NCBI RefSeq assembly: GCF_001675045.1
Contig: NZ_LYPA01000030.1
Span: forward strand, 1 to 64,000
DNA: 64,000 nt
DNA from: Paenibacillus oryzae
Lineage (GTDB): Bacteria > Bacillota > Bacilli > Paenibacillales > Paenibacillaceae
Direction of reading: 5' to 3'
A program made the position numbers and the translations under genes. The notes below the pieces were generated by a model. That model had not been told where the DNA came from. It was given only the letters and a program-made list of their open reading frames with translations, and did no database searches. This document shows positions 51,914 through 60,972 of the stretch, in pieces. Position 1 is the stretch's first letter; the number at the start of each line of letters is the position of its first letter.

Positions 51914-52283
51914 AGGTAATTCAAAAAGTCCGCCTCACATTGCGGGTCATGCCTGGCGGCATGGCCGGCGGCGAATATGGCATTCAGCCGAAATGTCCGT
52001 TGCTCACTTAGCTCCCACTAAGCTGCGCTACTCCATTTCTAGCTTCTTGCCATCTTCTTGGCACTGTGAACCGAACTTTTTGAATTTTGATTTGTAACCG
52101 GACATTCAAAAAGTCCGCCTCACATTGCGGGTCATGCCTGGCGGCATGGCCGGCGGCGAATATGGCATTCAGCCGAAATATCCGGTCCTCACTTAGCTCT
52201 CACTAAGCTCCGGTCCTCTATTTCTAGCTTCTTGCCATCTTCTTGGCACTGTGAACCGAACTTTTTGAATTTTGATTTGTAGG
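51914..52283. repeat. Second locus of the ~180-bp structured repeat (inverted)
   Basis: Two direct copies, period about 185 (TCAAAAAGTC at 51921 and 52106), ending in ACTTTTTGAATTTTG. The reverse complement aligns with the galK-galE repeats over the whole unit. Internal stems are kept with paired changes: CTTAG/CTAAG here versus CGTAG/CTACG there, and ATGCC-gcca-GGCAT versus ATGAC-gcca-GTCAT. Such covariation supports a conserved DNA or RNA hairpin. The gap holds nothing else. Confidence 0.85.
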
Positions 52284-53153
52284 CTAGCCGTTGACTGGTT
52301 CGCCGCCGTTGATGTGGAGCACTTGGCCCGACATGTAGCTGGAATCGTCGCAAGCCAGGTAAACATAGGCCGCAGCCAGCTCATAGGGCTGGCCCGGTCT
52401 GCCCATCGGCGTATCGGAGCCAAACCGGGAGACCGCCTGTGCGTCAAAGCTCGCCGGAATAAGGGGCGTCCAGATTGGCCCCGGAGCAACTCCGTTAACG
52501 CGAATACCGCCTCCCGCCAAATTGGCTGCAAGCGCGCGGGTGAAGGAAACCACCGCTCCTTTTGTTGCGGAATAATCAATCAAGCCCGGATTGCCCTTGT
52601 AAGCCGTAATGGAAGCCGTATTGATAATACTGCTCCCGGGAGTCAGGTGAGGCAATGCGGCAATCGTTGTATAAAACATGCCGAATACATTGGTGCGGAA
52701 GGTCGCCTGCAATTGCTGGGGCGTAATATCCGTCAGACTTTTTCGTACATGCTGCTCGGCTGCATTATTGACGAGAATATCCAGCTTGCCGAACCGGTCC
52801 ACAGCAGCTTTCGCAAGCTGTCCTCCAAAGGCTTCATCACCTATATCTCCCGGTACGAGAAGACAGGCTCCCCCATGGCCCTCGATCAATTTTTTGGTTT
52901 CCTCCGCATCCTGATGCTCGTCCTTATAGGCTATGCAGAGCGAGGCTCCTTCCATCGCGAACGCAACGGCGACAGCCCGGCCAATACCGCTGTCCCCTCC
53001 AGTAATAATCGCCGTTTTGCCCGCAAGCTTTCCGGCAGCCTTGTAGCTAGGCGATTGGAACGCTGGCCGGGGGTTCATCTCTGACTCGATGCCAGGCTGA
53101 CGATTTTGGTTTTGCGGCGGCAGCACTTGCTTTTTCTCCGGTGTTTGACTCAT
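52284..53153 (-). CDS. Short-chain dehydrogenase (general-stress YhdF/YhxD type)
   Basis: 289 residues. Start ATG 53153 with GAAGGAG upstream. The N-terminal ~45 residues are Gln/Pro/Asn-rich (PEKKQVLPPQNQNRQPGIE), typical of the YhdF-YhxD-like group. TAIITGGDSGIGRAVAVAFA is the cofactor site, ILVNNAAEQ the N-loop, and YSATKGAVVSFTRALA the catalytic Tyr/Lys. Ends HINGGEPVNG. These are often stress-induced; the substrate here is not visible. Confidence 0.88.
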   Translation of the reverse strand: MSQTPEKKQVLPPQNQNRQPGIESEMNPRPAFQSPSYKAAGKLAGKTAIITGGDSGIGRAVAVAFAMEGASLCIAYKDEHQDAEETKKLIEGHGGACLLVPGDIGDEAFGGQLAKAAVDRFGKLDILVNNAAEQHVRKSLTDITPQQLQATFRTNVFGMFYTTIAALPHLTPGSSIINTASITAYKGNPGLIDYSATKGAVVSFTRALAANLAGGGIRVNGVAPGPIWTPLIPASFDAQAVSRFGSDTPMGRPGQPYELAAAYVYLACDDSSYMSGQVLHINGGEPVNG

Positions 53154-53339
53154 TGTTACGTTACGCTCCTTCGCATGTATACTCCGAATGATCCATTTGG
53201 TACTATACCCCTCCCGTTCCTCAAACATGCTGCATGGAGATATGTGTCATCCCACCGGCAATAAGCGCGTGCATACGCCCATATAGGGATGGAATACTAA
53301 GCTGTGTCTTGCCAAACAAAACTGTAAGGAGTGAATACT

Positions 53340-53498
53340 ATGCGCGAAGGTTTGATTCCTACTGTTCTTGGAGCTGTAGTGTCGGCCGGCGGGGCCTCAT
53401 TGATGAAAAGCAGGTACAAGCTAGTTGGTACAGGCGTTCTCGGGTTTGGCCTGGCTCATATCATTCTGGGAGCCATCGATCTGGTGGAGCATCGTTAG
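53340..53498 (+). CDS. Small hydrophobic hypothetical protein
   Basis: 52 residues read as MREGLIPTVLGAVVSAGGAS, followed by a short basic loop (MKSRYK) and a second hydrophobic stretch VGTGVLGFGLAHIILGAIDL. It looks like a two-helix membrane hairpin. AAGGAG lies eight bases before the ATG, and a terminator follows, so it is likely a real gene too short for common callers. Function unknown; similar small hydrophobic proteins exist in Bacillales. Confidence 0.65.
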   Translation: MREGLIPTVLGAVVSAGGASLMKSRYKLVGTGVLGFGLAHIILGAIDLVEHR

Positions 53499-53517
53499 GT
53501 TTGGCGGCAACATGAAA

Positions 53518-53555
53518 AGGCCGTTCCGGCAGCAATCGCTGTTTCGGAACGGCCT
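53518..53555. terminator. Bidirectional terminator
   Basis: 11-bp stem AGGCCGTTCCG/CGGAACGGCCT with a loop of 16, T-run on the minus side (AGGCCTTTTC). It lies between the small plus-strand gene and the convergent VOC gene. Confidence 0.75.
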
Positions 53556-53572
53556 CTAATCATTTATAGTTG

Positions 53573-53986
53573 TTATGCTTCCAGGCTAACCTGCCAGGTA
53601 ATGCCGAATTTATCCTTTACTATGCCATAGGATTTGCTCCAGAACGTTTCCTGCAATTCCATTTGGACATTGCCGCCATCCTTCAAGCGGTTGTAATACA
53701 TCGTCACTTCATCCTGATTGCTTAAGTTGAGCACAAGGCTAATGTTGTCGCCAAACGTCAAAGGCATGTTCGGGAATGTATCGGAAAACATAAGCGTGCC
53801 TCCCGCAACATCAAGACGGGCATGCATGACCCCATTTTCCATGCCTTCCGGCAGCGGATGGTCGGGATTCTGCGGCGCTTGTCCAAACGTCATAATCTCC
53901 GGCACCTCAACCCCAAACACGCTTGCGTAAAACTCTACAGCTTCCCGGGTATTCCCTTTAAAATTGAGATAAGTGTTGATGGCCAC
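53573..53986 (-). CDS. VOC/PhnB-like glyoxalase-fold protein
   Basis: 137 residues with a GTG start (GGAGAG upstream). NTYLNFKGNTREAVEFYASVFG and MHARLDVAGGTLMFSDTFP, then VLNLSNQDEVTMYYNRLKDG, are the paired beta-alpha-beta-beta-beta units of the VOC/PhnB family. Many members of this subgroup bind metal or act in resistance; the active residues here were not mapped. Single gene. Confidence 0.85.
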   Translation of the reverse strand: MAINTYLNFKGNTREAVEFYASVFGVEVPEIMTFGQAPQNPDHPLPEGMENGVMHARLDVAGGTLMFSDTFPNMPLTFGDNISLVLNLSNQDEVTMYYNRLKDGGNVQMELQETFWSKSYGIVKDKFGITWQVSLEA

Positions 53987-54062
53987 AGCTGCACTCTCCT
54001 ATTAGGTCAGGTTGCTTGCCTCCTCAGTTTACCATATTCGGCCCCTTTTTATGAGCTAAACG

Positions 54063-54998
54063 CTAGGCTCGCTCCAATGGCGGCTTTTCCCGATAGACCA
54101 AAAATATGCCGAATGACACAAATACCAATGCAATCAGGTTTTTAAGCTCCAGCACCGTCTCTCCCAGCAAAAGCCCCGACAGCAGCGTGCCGAATACAGG
54201 AATCAGGAAATTGTATACCGACACCTGGCCTACTTTATTGTACTTCAGCAACACATTCCACAGGCAAAAGGCAATGGATGAGAGCAAGGCCAAATAAATC
54301 AGAATGCTCGTCGATGCCGGGGTAAAATGGGTGACGCTTCCGCCCATACCCAGGCCAAGCACAGTCAATACGACACCCCCGAGGAACAAGCTGTAGCCCG
54401 TTATAAGCATAACATCCAAACGTTTCGTTAACGCCTTGGCATAGATAGCCGACACCGAAAAAACAAAGGCAGCAATAACAATAAAGCCTTCACCCGTCAT
54501 GGAAAAGGAAAAAGTCAGCAAGTCCTGATGAAAATTAACGACCACCACGCCGGCGAAACCGAGCAGGCAGCCCAGCAGCTTGTTTCGGCCCAATTTATCG
54601 TTTTTGTAAAGATAATGGGCTAAAACAACACTAAAAAAAGTTGTTGTGGAGTTCATAATGGAGCCTTTGACCCCGGTTGTATTGGAAACGCCAATATAAA
54701 AAAATAGATATTGCACGGCGGTTTGCACAAAGCCCAAAACAGCGAGGCTCCCTATTTCCTGGCGGGACAGGGAAAATACGCGCTTTCCGGTCAATCTGGC
54801 CAGTATAAGCAGCAGCGCTCCGGCCAATACAAAGCGGTAGCCTGCAAACACATATTTGGATGGAATGTCGGCAGCCTCTATTGCAAACCATTCGTATCCC
54901 AGCTTAATGGATGGATAAGCGCTTCCCCACAAAGCGCAGCACAAGGTCGCAATTAAAGCAACGATTTTGGCATTGCCAAAATAAAGACGGTTGTTCAC
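54063..54998 (-). CDS. EamA/DMT-family transporter
   Basis: 311 residues, ten membrane spans in two EamA repeats. IVALIATLCCALWGSAYPSI starts the first repeat and FIVIAAFVFSVSAIYAKAL the second. Start is GTG 54998 with GAGAGAGG upstream. Probable exporter of a metabolite; substrate unknown. Single gene, divergent from gerA. Confidence 0.85.
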   Translation of the reverse strand: MNNRLYFGNAKIVALIATLCCALWGSAYPSIKLGYEWFAIEAADIPSKYVFAGYRFVLAGALLLILARLTGKRVFSLSRQEIGSLAVLGFVQTAVQYLFFYIGVSNTTGVKGSIMNSTTTFFSVVLAHYLYKNDKLGRNKLLGCLLGFAGVVVVNFHQDLLTFSFSMTGEGFIVIAAFVFSVSAIYAKALTKRLDVMLITGYSLFLGGVVLTVLGLGMGGSVTHFTPASTSILIYLALLSSIAFCLWNVLLKYNKVGQVSVYNFLIPVFGTLLSGLLLGETVLELKNLIALVFVSFGIFLVYREKPPLERA

Positions 54999-55128
54999 AG
55001 CAGCAGTTCCTCTCTCTGATGAATAACGGAAATTATAACATAAAAGCGGATAGCGTCATATGACATAATGGGAATCTTTTCTGGGTACGCTAACGTCATT
55101 GCAGACTGTGCGACAGGAGGTATCAGTC

Positions 55129-56661
55129 ATGGCGGAAGCCCTTGAAACAGAGGAGCGTCAGCACCTTGCAGAAAGCCTGCGCGACAATATTGAATATATC
55201 CGGGAAACGATGGGAAACTGCCAGGACCTGATCATAAAAGAGTTTCAATGTCTGAAAAGGTGGCCCGCCGCGCTTATCTATATCGATGGGCTGATTGACA
55301 AGCAATTGCTGCACGGCTCTATTTTCCCCTCGCTCATTTCCGAACAAGAGTTTGACGAAAGAACGGATGGCGATGAATTTATTCATTATCTACTGCATGA
55401 GGTGCTCATAGCCGGCGATGTTCACCGTATCGACGCTATGGATCGGCTGTTTACGGATTTGCTGTCGGGCAATGTGCTGCTGCTTCTGGACGGCAGGCCC
55501 GAAGCCTGGAAAATAGGAGCCGTTGGCCGCGAGGACCGGAACATTACCGAGCCCCAATCGCAGTCGGTCGTCCGCGGCCCCATGGAGGGCTTTAATGAAA
55601 ACCTTCGTACCAATATCACCTTGGTGCGCAGACGGATCAAGGACCCCTCTCTGTGGATAGAGTCCCGGGAAATCGGAAGGGTCAGCAAAACCGATATTGC
55701 CGTCATGTACATCAAAAACCTGGCCGACCCCGAAATCGTTGCAGAGGTTGGCAGACGGCTGGACAAAATCGATATAGACGCTGTTTTGGAAAGCGGCTAT
55801 ATCGAGGAGTTTATTCAGGATACCCGCCGAACCGTATTCCCCACCGTGTACAATAGCGAGCGCCCTGACACAATCGCCGGAGCTCTGCTGGAAGGCCGCA
55901 TTGCCATTTTGGTGGACGGAACGCCGTTTGTGCTTGTTGTGCCGGCCTTGTTCGTCCATTTTTTCCAGTCAGCCGAGGATTATTATCAAAGAGCTGATAT
56001 TAGCACTCTGCTGCGCCTGATTCGCTACCTGTCCTTTTTTATCGCGATGCTGGCGCCCTCCTTCTATATTGCTATATCTACCTTTCATCAGGAGATGCTG
56101 CCTACAAGGCTGCTCATCAGCATAGCCGCCCAGCGAGAGGGCGTACCATTTCCGGCTTTTATCGAAGCTTTGCTTATGGAGCTGACCTATGAAATATTGC
56201 GCGAGGCCGGCGTTCGCATTCCCAAAACCGTGGGGCAGGCGGTATCCATCGTCGGCACGCTGGTTATTGGACAAGCCGCTGTTGACGCAGGGGTTGTTTC
56301 CGCTGCGATGGTCATTATCGTATCAATCACTGCCATATCCAGCTACGTCATCCCCGAAAACGGCTTGTCCATCTCTGTACGCATCATTCGCTTTGGGTTG
56401 ATGGCGCTGGCCGCAAGCTTTGGTCTTTACGGCGTATTGATCGGCCTCATTATGGTAACGATCCACTTGACCGGGCTGCGTTCGTTCGGCGTCCCTTATA
56501 TGAGTCCGTTCGGACCGTATATCGGGAACGATCTGAAAGACACCTTGTACCGGACTCCTTGGCCATTCATGCGCACACGGCCAAAGTCCAATGGTATCAG
56601 CAACTTGATGCGGCAGGGCATAGACAATACCGGCAAGCCCTCCAGGCGGAAAAGAGGTTGA
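55129..56661 (+). CDS. Spore germination protein GerA/GerKA-like (A subunit)
   Basis: 510 residues from ATG 55129 (AGGAGG upstream). A large cytosolic N-terminal domain precedes several membrane spans near residues ~280-460 (LLRLIRYLSFFIAMLAPSFY; ISIAAQREGVPFPAF; VVSAAMVIIVSITAISSYVI). PETIAGAL-type and DRRNTEPQ-type family segments are present (RPDTIAGALLEGRIAILVDG). The A subunit is part of the germinant receptor in the spore inner membrane. It is the first gene of the operon A-C-D-B. Confidence 0.92.
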   Translation: MAEALETEERQHLAESLRDNIEYIRETMGNCQDLIIKEFQCLKRWPAALIYIDGLIDKQLLHGSIFPSLISEQEFDERTDGDEFIHYLLHEVLIAGDVHRIDAMDRLFTDLLSGNVLLLLDGRPEAWKIGAVGREDRNITEPQSQSVVRGPMEGFNENLRTNITLVRRRIKDPSLWIESREIGRVSKTDIAVMYIKNLADPEIVAEVGRRLDKIDIDAVLESGYIEEFIQDTRRTVFPTVYNSERPDTIAGALLEGRIAILVDGTPFVLVVPALFVHFFQSAEDYYQRADISTLLRLIRYLSFFIAMLAPSFYIAISTFHQEMLPTRLLISIAAQREGVPFPAFIEALLMELTYEILREAGVRIPKTVGQAVSIVGTLVIGQAAVDAGVVSAAMVIIVSITAISSYVIPENGLSISVRIIRFGLMALAASFGLYGVLIGLIMVTIHLTGLRSFGVPYMSPFGPYIGNDLKDTLYRTPWPFMRTRPKSNGISNLMRQGIDNTGKPSRRKRG

Positions 56662-56663
56662 TC

Positions 56664-57872
56664 ATGCGAAAAGCCTGTCTGTTGCTTCCGGCATTGCTAG
56701 TGGCAGCATCTCTTCTGCTGTCAGGCTGCTGGGACCGGGAGGAACTGAATGACTTAGGGATTATGATGGGTCTTGGCGTCGACAAGGCGGGTGACCAGAT
56801 CAAGGTGACGGCACAGGTGGCCATCCCTTCCGCATTGGGCTCCAATACCGGCAAAAACGCTGGTACTCCCGTTACTTTATTTCATGCAACCGGACCAACG
56901 CTGTTCGAGGCGATTCAGAAGCTGACGCTCAGCAATCCCCGCAATATTTTTATGTCCCATATCCGGGTTCTCGTTTTCAGCGAAAAATTCGCGAGGGATG
57001 TAGGCATTGGCGATATACTGGAGGCGCTTATGCGCGATCCCGGCGTAAGGCCGGATTATTATGTTATGATTGCGCGCAATACCAGCGCCGAAACCATCTT
57101 ATCTACGCTGACATCTCTGGAAAGAATACCTGCAGAAAAATTATACAGCGCATTGGAGGTTTCATCCAAAACCTGGGCTCCCACAACAACCGTCACCGCT
57201 GACCGGCTGCTGGAGGATATGCTTAGCGACGGGATTTCTCCCGTTGTTACCGGGGTTGAGCTGCGAGGCAACAAAAAGGAGGCTGCTTCCGACAAAAACG
57301 TGGCGACAAGCGATCCGCCGGCCAAGCTATATTATACCGGACTAGGCGTTTTCAAGAAGGACAAGCTCATTGGCTGGCTGAACGAGGCGGAGTCCAAGGG
57401 ATATAACTATATTCGCGATAACGTGAAATCGACGGTAGGTCATATTGGCTGCGACGACAATGGGAAGATTGCACTTAAAACCCTTCGCGTCAACACAAAA
57501 ATAAAGGCTTCCTTCAACAAAAAGTCGGAGCCCGAAATTGATCTCACGATTCAAGCAGTAGGCATAATCGCTTCAGTGGAATGCAAAACGAAAATCGCAG
57601 ATCCGGATATTATTAAAGAGTTAGAAGAAAAAGCCGAGCAAGCTTTTGTTAAGCTGCTGGAATCTACAGTGAAAACAGTCGTAAAGAAATATAAGGTGGA
57701 TATTTTTGGATTTGGGCAGGAGATAGATCGTACCAATCACAAATGGTGGCTTGCACATCGGGACAATTGGGATAATGATCTAACCCGCCTCAAAGTAAAT
57801 TACCATATCAAATACATGATCAAACGAGTAGGGTCGCTGGATGACTCCTTCCAACTCGACATTAAGGAGTGA
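56664..57872 (+). CDS. Ger(x)C-type spore germination lipoprotein (C subunit)
   Basis: 402 residues. Start ATG 56664, with GAGG upstream; the gene starts 2 bases after the gerA stop. Signal peptide ends in lipobox LLSGCWDR. The core (ELNDLGIMMGLGVDKAGDQI; NPRNIFMSHIRVLVFSEKFA; GLGVFKKDKLIGWLNEAES) is the GerAC fold. It is a lipid-anchored subunit of the germinant receptor outside the spore inner membrane. Confidence 0.92.
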   Translation: MRKACLLLPALLVAASLLLSGCWDREELNDLGIMMGLGVDKAGDQIKVTAQVAIPSALGSNTGKNAGTPVTLFHATGPTLFEAIQKLTLSNPRNIFMSHIRVLVFSEKFARDVGIGDILEALMRDPGVRPDYYVMIARNTSAETILSTLTSLERIPAEKLYSALEVSSKTWAPTTTVTADRLLEDMLSDGISPVVTGVELRGNKKEAASDKNVATSDPPAKLYYTGLGVFKKDKLIGWLNEAESKGYNYIRDNVKSTVGHIGCDDNGKIALKTLRVNTKIKASFNKKSEPEIDLTIQAVGIIASVECKTKIADPDIIKELEEKAEQAFVKLLESTVKTVVKKYKVDIFGFGQEIDRTNHKWWLAHRDNWDNDLTRLKVNYHIKYMIKRVGSLDDSFQLDIKE

Positions 57873-57878
57873 CGCAGC

Positions 57879-58112
57879 CTGCTTATTTATATCGTGGTGA
57901 CTGGAATCGCTGCTGCAATTGGTATAAAGGAATTGCCTTCGCTCATTCGCGGGGGCATGAAGGGCGAGGCTGCAACTGTTGTATTTTTTTTGATCGCGGG
58001 CTCGGTGATGAGCGTTATTGCCGCAAAGCTAATCAGCGTGCCCAGTCCGTTGGATATGATTATCTGGATTTACACTCCTTTTAATCACTTGCTGGAGATG
58101 ATTTTTACATAG
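57879..58112 (+). CDS. Small two-span membrane protein, D-subunit-like
   Basis: 77 residues if it starts at CTG 57879, nine bases after AAGGAG (57864-57869), or 72 from GTG 57894 which lacks a ribosome site. Two hydrophobic segments: LIYIVVTGIAAAIGIKELPS and TVVFFLIAGSVMSVIAAKLI. It lies between the C and B subunit genes of the ger operon, where small D subunits are seen in some Bacillus operons. A CTG start would be non-standard. The assignment to the D class rests on size, spans and place. Confidence 0.65.
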   Translation: MLIYIVVTGIAAAIGIKELPSLIRGGMKGEAATVVFFLIAGSVMSVIAAKLISVPSPLDMIIWIYTPFNHLLEMIFT

Positions 58113-58129
58113 ACAGGGAGGCAGGCATA

Positions 58130-59245
58130 ATGCTGGAGTCAGGTCGAATCAGCAATCGGCAATTAATCGTATTGCTGCTGCTTGCGCAAATCGGGGATAT
58201 GATTCTAATCTATCCTGCGGTCATTACATTTTTCGCCCATCAGGACGCATGGCTGTCTACGGTGATAGGGATACCTATCGGTTTGTTATCGATCCTGATT
58301 ATGTTGAAATTTTATCAGCTTCAGCCTGGTAAAACGCTGATAGAGGCTATGACTGGCATTTGGGGCAATTGGATCGGGGGCTTGTTCAACCTCTGGTATT
58401 TGTTTTTTTTCTTTGTATTGACATCCATTGCAACCCGGGAGGTAGGGGATTTCCTGACAACGCAGATCATTCCAAGCACGCCGATACGAATTGTACATTT
58501 GATGTTCGTTCTTTTGCTGGTTTGGGGCGTTTTGCATGGCCTCGAAAGTATTGCGCGCACCGGAGAAATTTTATTGCCCCTGGTCACTCTGTTTATCGTT
58601 TTTCTGGTCATATGTATTTTGCCGCAAGCCGATTTTGATCGTGTCAAGCCCATATTGAGCTCAGGCTGGCTGCCGCTCGCAAAAGGCATGTCAGTAACCA
58701 TTGCTTATCCATACGGAGAATTGGCGGCGATTATGATGCTGCTACCCTACACTGCCAAATCGCAGCATCGCAAACGCGATATTATAATTACCACCATTAT
58801 CGGAGGGCTGCTGCTTGGCAGCATTGTTATGATTTCGATTATGGTGCTTGGCGCTTTTTTTACCCAGCATAATATTTATGCATCGTTTACTTTATCTCAG
58901 CGAATCAGCATCGGCAACTTTCTGGAGCGGATCGAGGCGATTATGGCGACGGTCTGGATTATCTCCACCTACTTCAAGGCGGTTATTTATTTGTATTGCT
59001 TCCTTCTGGGAACAGCCCAGTTTCTCAAGCTGAAAACATTCCGTCCCCTTATCTTGCCGACAGGCATGATGCTGTTTGGCATGGCGATCATCATTGCTCC
59101 CAATATTACCTATTATGTATCCTTAATCGTGTATTACTGGATCGATTGGGACATTACCTGCAGCACGATCATCCCCCTGATCGCCATATTAGCTTACAAA
59201 ATCCGCAACCGGGGAAATAACGGCATGTTAAAGCCGACAGGATGA
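58130..59245 (+). CDS. Spore germination permease-like protein (B subunit)
   Basis: 371 residues, about ten membrane spans, APC-superfamily like GerAB/GerKB. ISNRQLIVLLLLAQIGDMIL starts the first span; SVTIAYPYGELAAIMMLLPY lies in the middle. It would bind the germinant and conduct transport. Start ATG 58130, GGAGG upstream. Last gene of the operon; no strong terminator seen before the convergent gene at 59287. Confidence 0.9.
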   Translation: MLESGRISNRQLIVLLLLAQIGDMILIYPAVITFFAHQDAWLSTVIGIPIGLLSILIMLKFYQLQPGKTLIEAMTGIWGNWIGGLFNLWYLFFFFVLTSIATREVGDFLTTQIIPSTPIRIVHLMFVLLLVWGVLHGLESIARTGEILLPLVTLFIVFLVICILPQADFDRVKPILSSGWLPLAKGMSVTIAYPYGELAAIMMLLPYTAKSQHRKRDIIITTIIGGLLLGSIVMISIMVLGAFFTQHNIYASFTLSQRISIGNFLERIEAIMATVWIISTYFKAVIYLYCFLLGTAQFLKLKTFRPLILPTGMMLFGMAIIIAPNITYYVSLIVYYWIDWDITCSTIIPLIAILAYKIRNRGNNGMLKPTG

Positions 59246-59286
59246 TCGCACTGAAGAAATTGCTTAACGTTCTGGAGCGTCACGTC

Positions 59287-60972
59287 CTAAAGAAGCCCGT
59301 CGTCAAGCAAAGCATTGGAGCTTACAATGGCGCGAATCCTCTTCATGACGGAGGCATCTTTAGGCACATCGCTTATTCGGCTAAGCAGCAGCCAGCGCAG
59401 GCATGCAAGCGCCTGAAATGCTGAATATTCTCTTTGCTCAAACGCGCCTAATTCCTGCAGCAGCTTGGCGTATTGATGGCCGTACTGCTCTCCCGAATAG
59501 ATTGTAATCAAAAAAATCGACCACGCTGCATCATACCTGGGATCGCCCATTTGCCCGTTTGTCCAGTCAATGATCATAAGGCGTGTCTCTTGCTCCAGCA
59601 AATTGCCCAAATTGTAGTCGCCGTGAATAAGCGAAGTTTGCTTGTACTGAGCGTGATCCAATGCTTTTTGAAGCGTCAGGTTAATATCGGAATGTTGATC
59701 AAGCGCAGGAAAAAAATAAGAAACAAAATCATACGTCGGAATTACTCCCATTGGAAGCTGGTCGGTTTGAAATGCATGCACCTCCACCAACAGCTCGGCC
59801 ATTTTTTTTAGAGTATCAGAATCGAGCCGCTTTAGAGGTTTGCCGCCGTATTCCATTAACAGGAGCAGGTTTCCCCCTTCATCCCTGCCCCAGCCGTACG
59901 GTCTGGATACGCGGACACCCTGTGCGTCAAGTATATTAAGCAGCTTGTATTGCCGCTCGATATCGGGTCTGGATTCCTTGTTCCACAGCTTTGCCACAAA
60001 GGCTCCCTCACTGCACTCCACAAGAGCAACCTCCGCTTCAAGACCCGGCTTAAGCGGCAGCAGCTCATGCTTTCCCTTCAATGACGATAAAACGGCGGCG
60101 TCGCCTTCCACCCACTCTATACGATTTAATGATATATTGACATGCGACATAGCCCCTGTTTCTCCCTTCAATTCCTCGCGTATAAAGCCGCGCAGTTGGC
60201 TTTTTTCTTCATCCGGTATCCATTCGACAAGCCTTGCAGCGGCTATTGGCAGCATCCATTGCCTGATTGAAGCCTCGGAAATGCCCGAGTACCGGGTGTA
60301 ATAGCGTAAATAGCTATCTTTAAAATGGCTCCGCGTCTTCGCTAAACCTTCCACTAACAATTGCGGAGCGCCTTCGGGCAAGCTTCCCATTTCAAGCAGC
60401 AGGACCGTGCGCGCGGCATCCGCCGCAGGATGTCCGATTGCTCCGGTCATCCAGTCGATGATGCAGGCTTCTTCTTTTCCAATAAGCACATTTTCGGGAT
60501 GAAAATCGCTATGGCATAAGCTATTTCCCCGCGGCAAATCCTTCAAATAACGGATGACGGCCTCTTTTTCCGACTCTGTCAGCCCCTCCGACTCTCCTAT
60601 ACGATGCTGCAAGGCTTCGTGCAAGGAATGGACGAAAGAGAAACGGGCAGCATCTACCGATCGGCTATGCATCTCGGCATGCAGACGCGCCATCCATTCG
60701 GCATAAAATTCAATGCTGCCGGGCTCGGCCGACATCCGTGCCAGCATAGTCGAGGATGAATGGAGATAGCCGTACACGATACCCGTTCTGCCTTCGTATT
60801 CCTGCAGCTCGTATGGCTTTGCCGTCGCGATGCCGGACTCATATACCAGACTGCTCATCTTATATTCGTAATGAGCGGCGTCTTTTGGGAAACCGGAATG
60901 AAACAGCTTGATGATTTTCCCGTCTCCATACATGCGTACCTCTGCCGTGCGTCCTTCAGCAATTTTCGTCAT
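59287..60972 (-). CDS. Tandem phosphotransferase (APH-type) fusion protein
   Basis: 561 residues with two kinase-like domains in one chain. First catalytic loop: CHSDFHPENVLI (H154, D156, N161) and IIDW (171-174); second: IHGDYNLGNLL (H450, D452, N457) and IIDW (467-470). Each is the Brenner/HxDxxxxN site of the aminoglycoside phosphotransferase family, used on small-molecule hydroxyls. The start ATG 60972 overlaps the stop of the phosphoesterase gene by 4 bases (ATGA). The double-domain design may allow dimer-like or two-substrate action; the acceptors are unknown. Confidence 0.85.
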   Translation of the reverse strand: MTKIAEGRTAEVRMYGDGKIIKLFHSGFPKDAAHYEYKMSSLVYESGIATAKPYELQEYEGRTGIVYGYLHSSSTMLARMSAEPGSIEFYAEWMARLHAEMHSRSVDAARFSFVHSLHEALQHRIGESEGLTESEKEAVIRYLKDLPRGNSLCHSDFHPENVLIGKEEACIIDWMTGAIGHPAADAARTVLLLEMGSLPEGAPQLLVEGLAKTRSHFKDSYLRYYTRYSGISEASIRQWMLPIAAARLVEWIPDEEKSQLRGFIREELKGETGAMSHVNISLNRIEWVEGDAAVLSSLKGKHELLPLKPGLEAEVALVECSEGAFVAKLWNKESRPDIERQYKLLNILDAQGVRVSRPYGWGRDEGGNLLLLMEYGGKPLKRLDSDTLKKMAELLVEVHAFQTDQLPMGVIPTYDFVSYFFPALDQHSDINLTLQKALDHAQYKQTSLIHGDYNLGNLLEQETRLMIIDWTNGQMGDPRYDAAWSIFLITIYSGEQYGHQYAKLLQELGAFEQREYSAFQALACLRWLLLSRISDVPKDASVMKRIRAIVSSNALLDDGLL

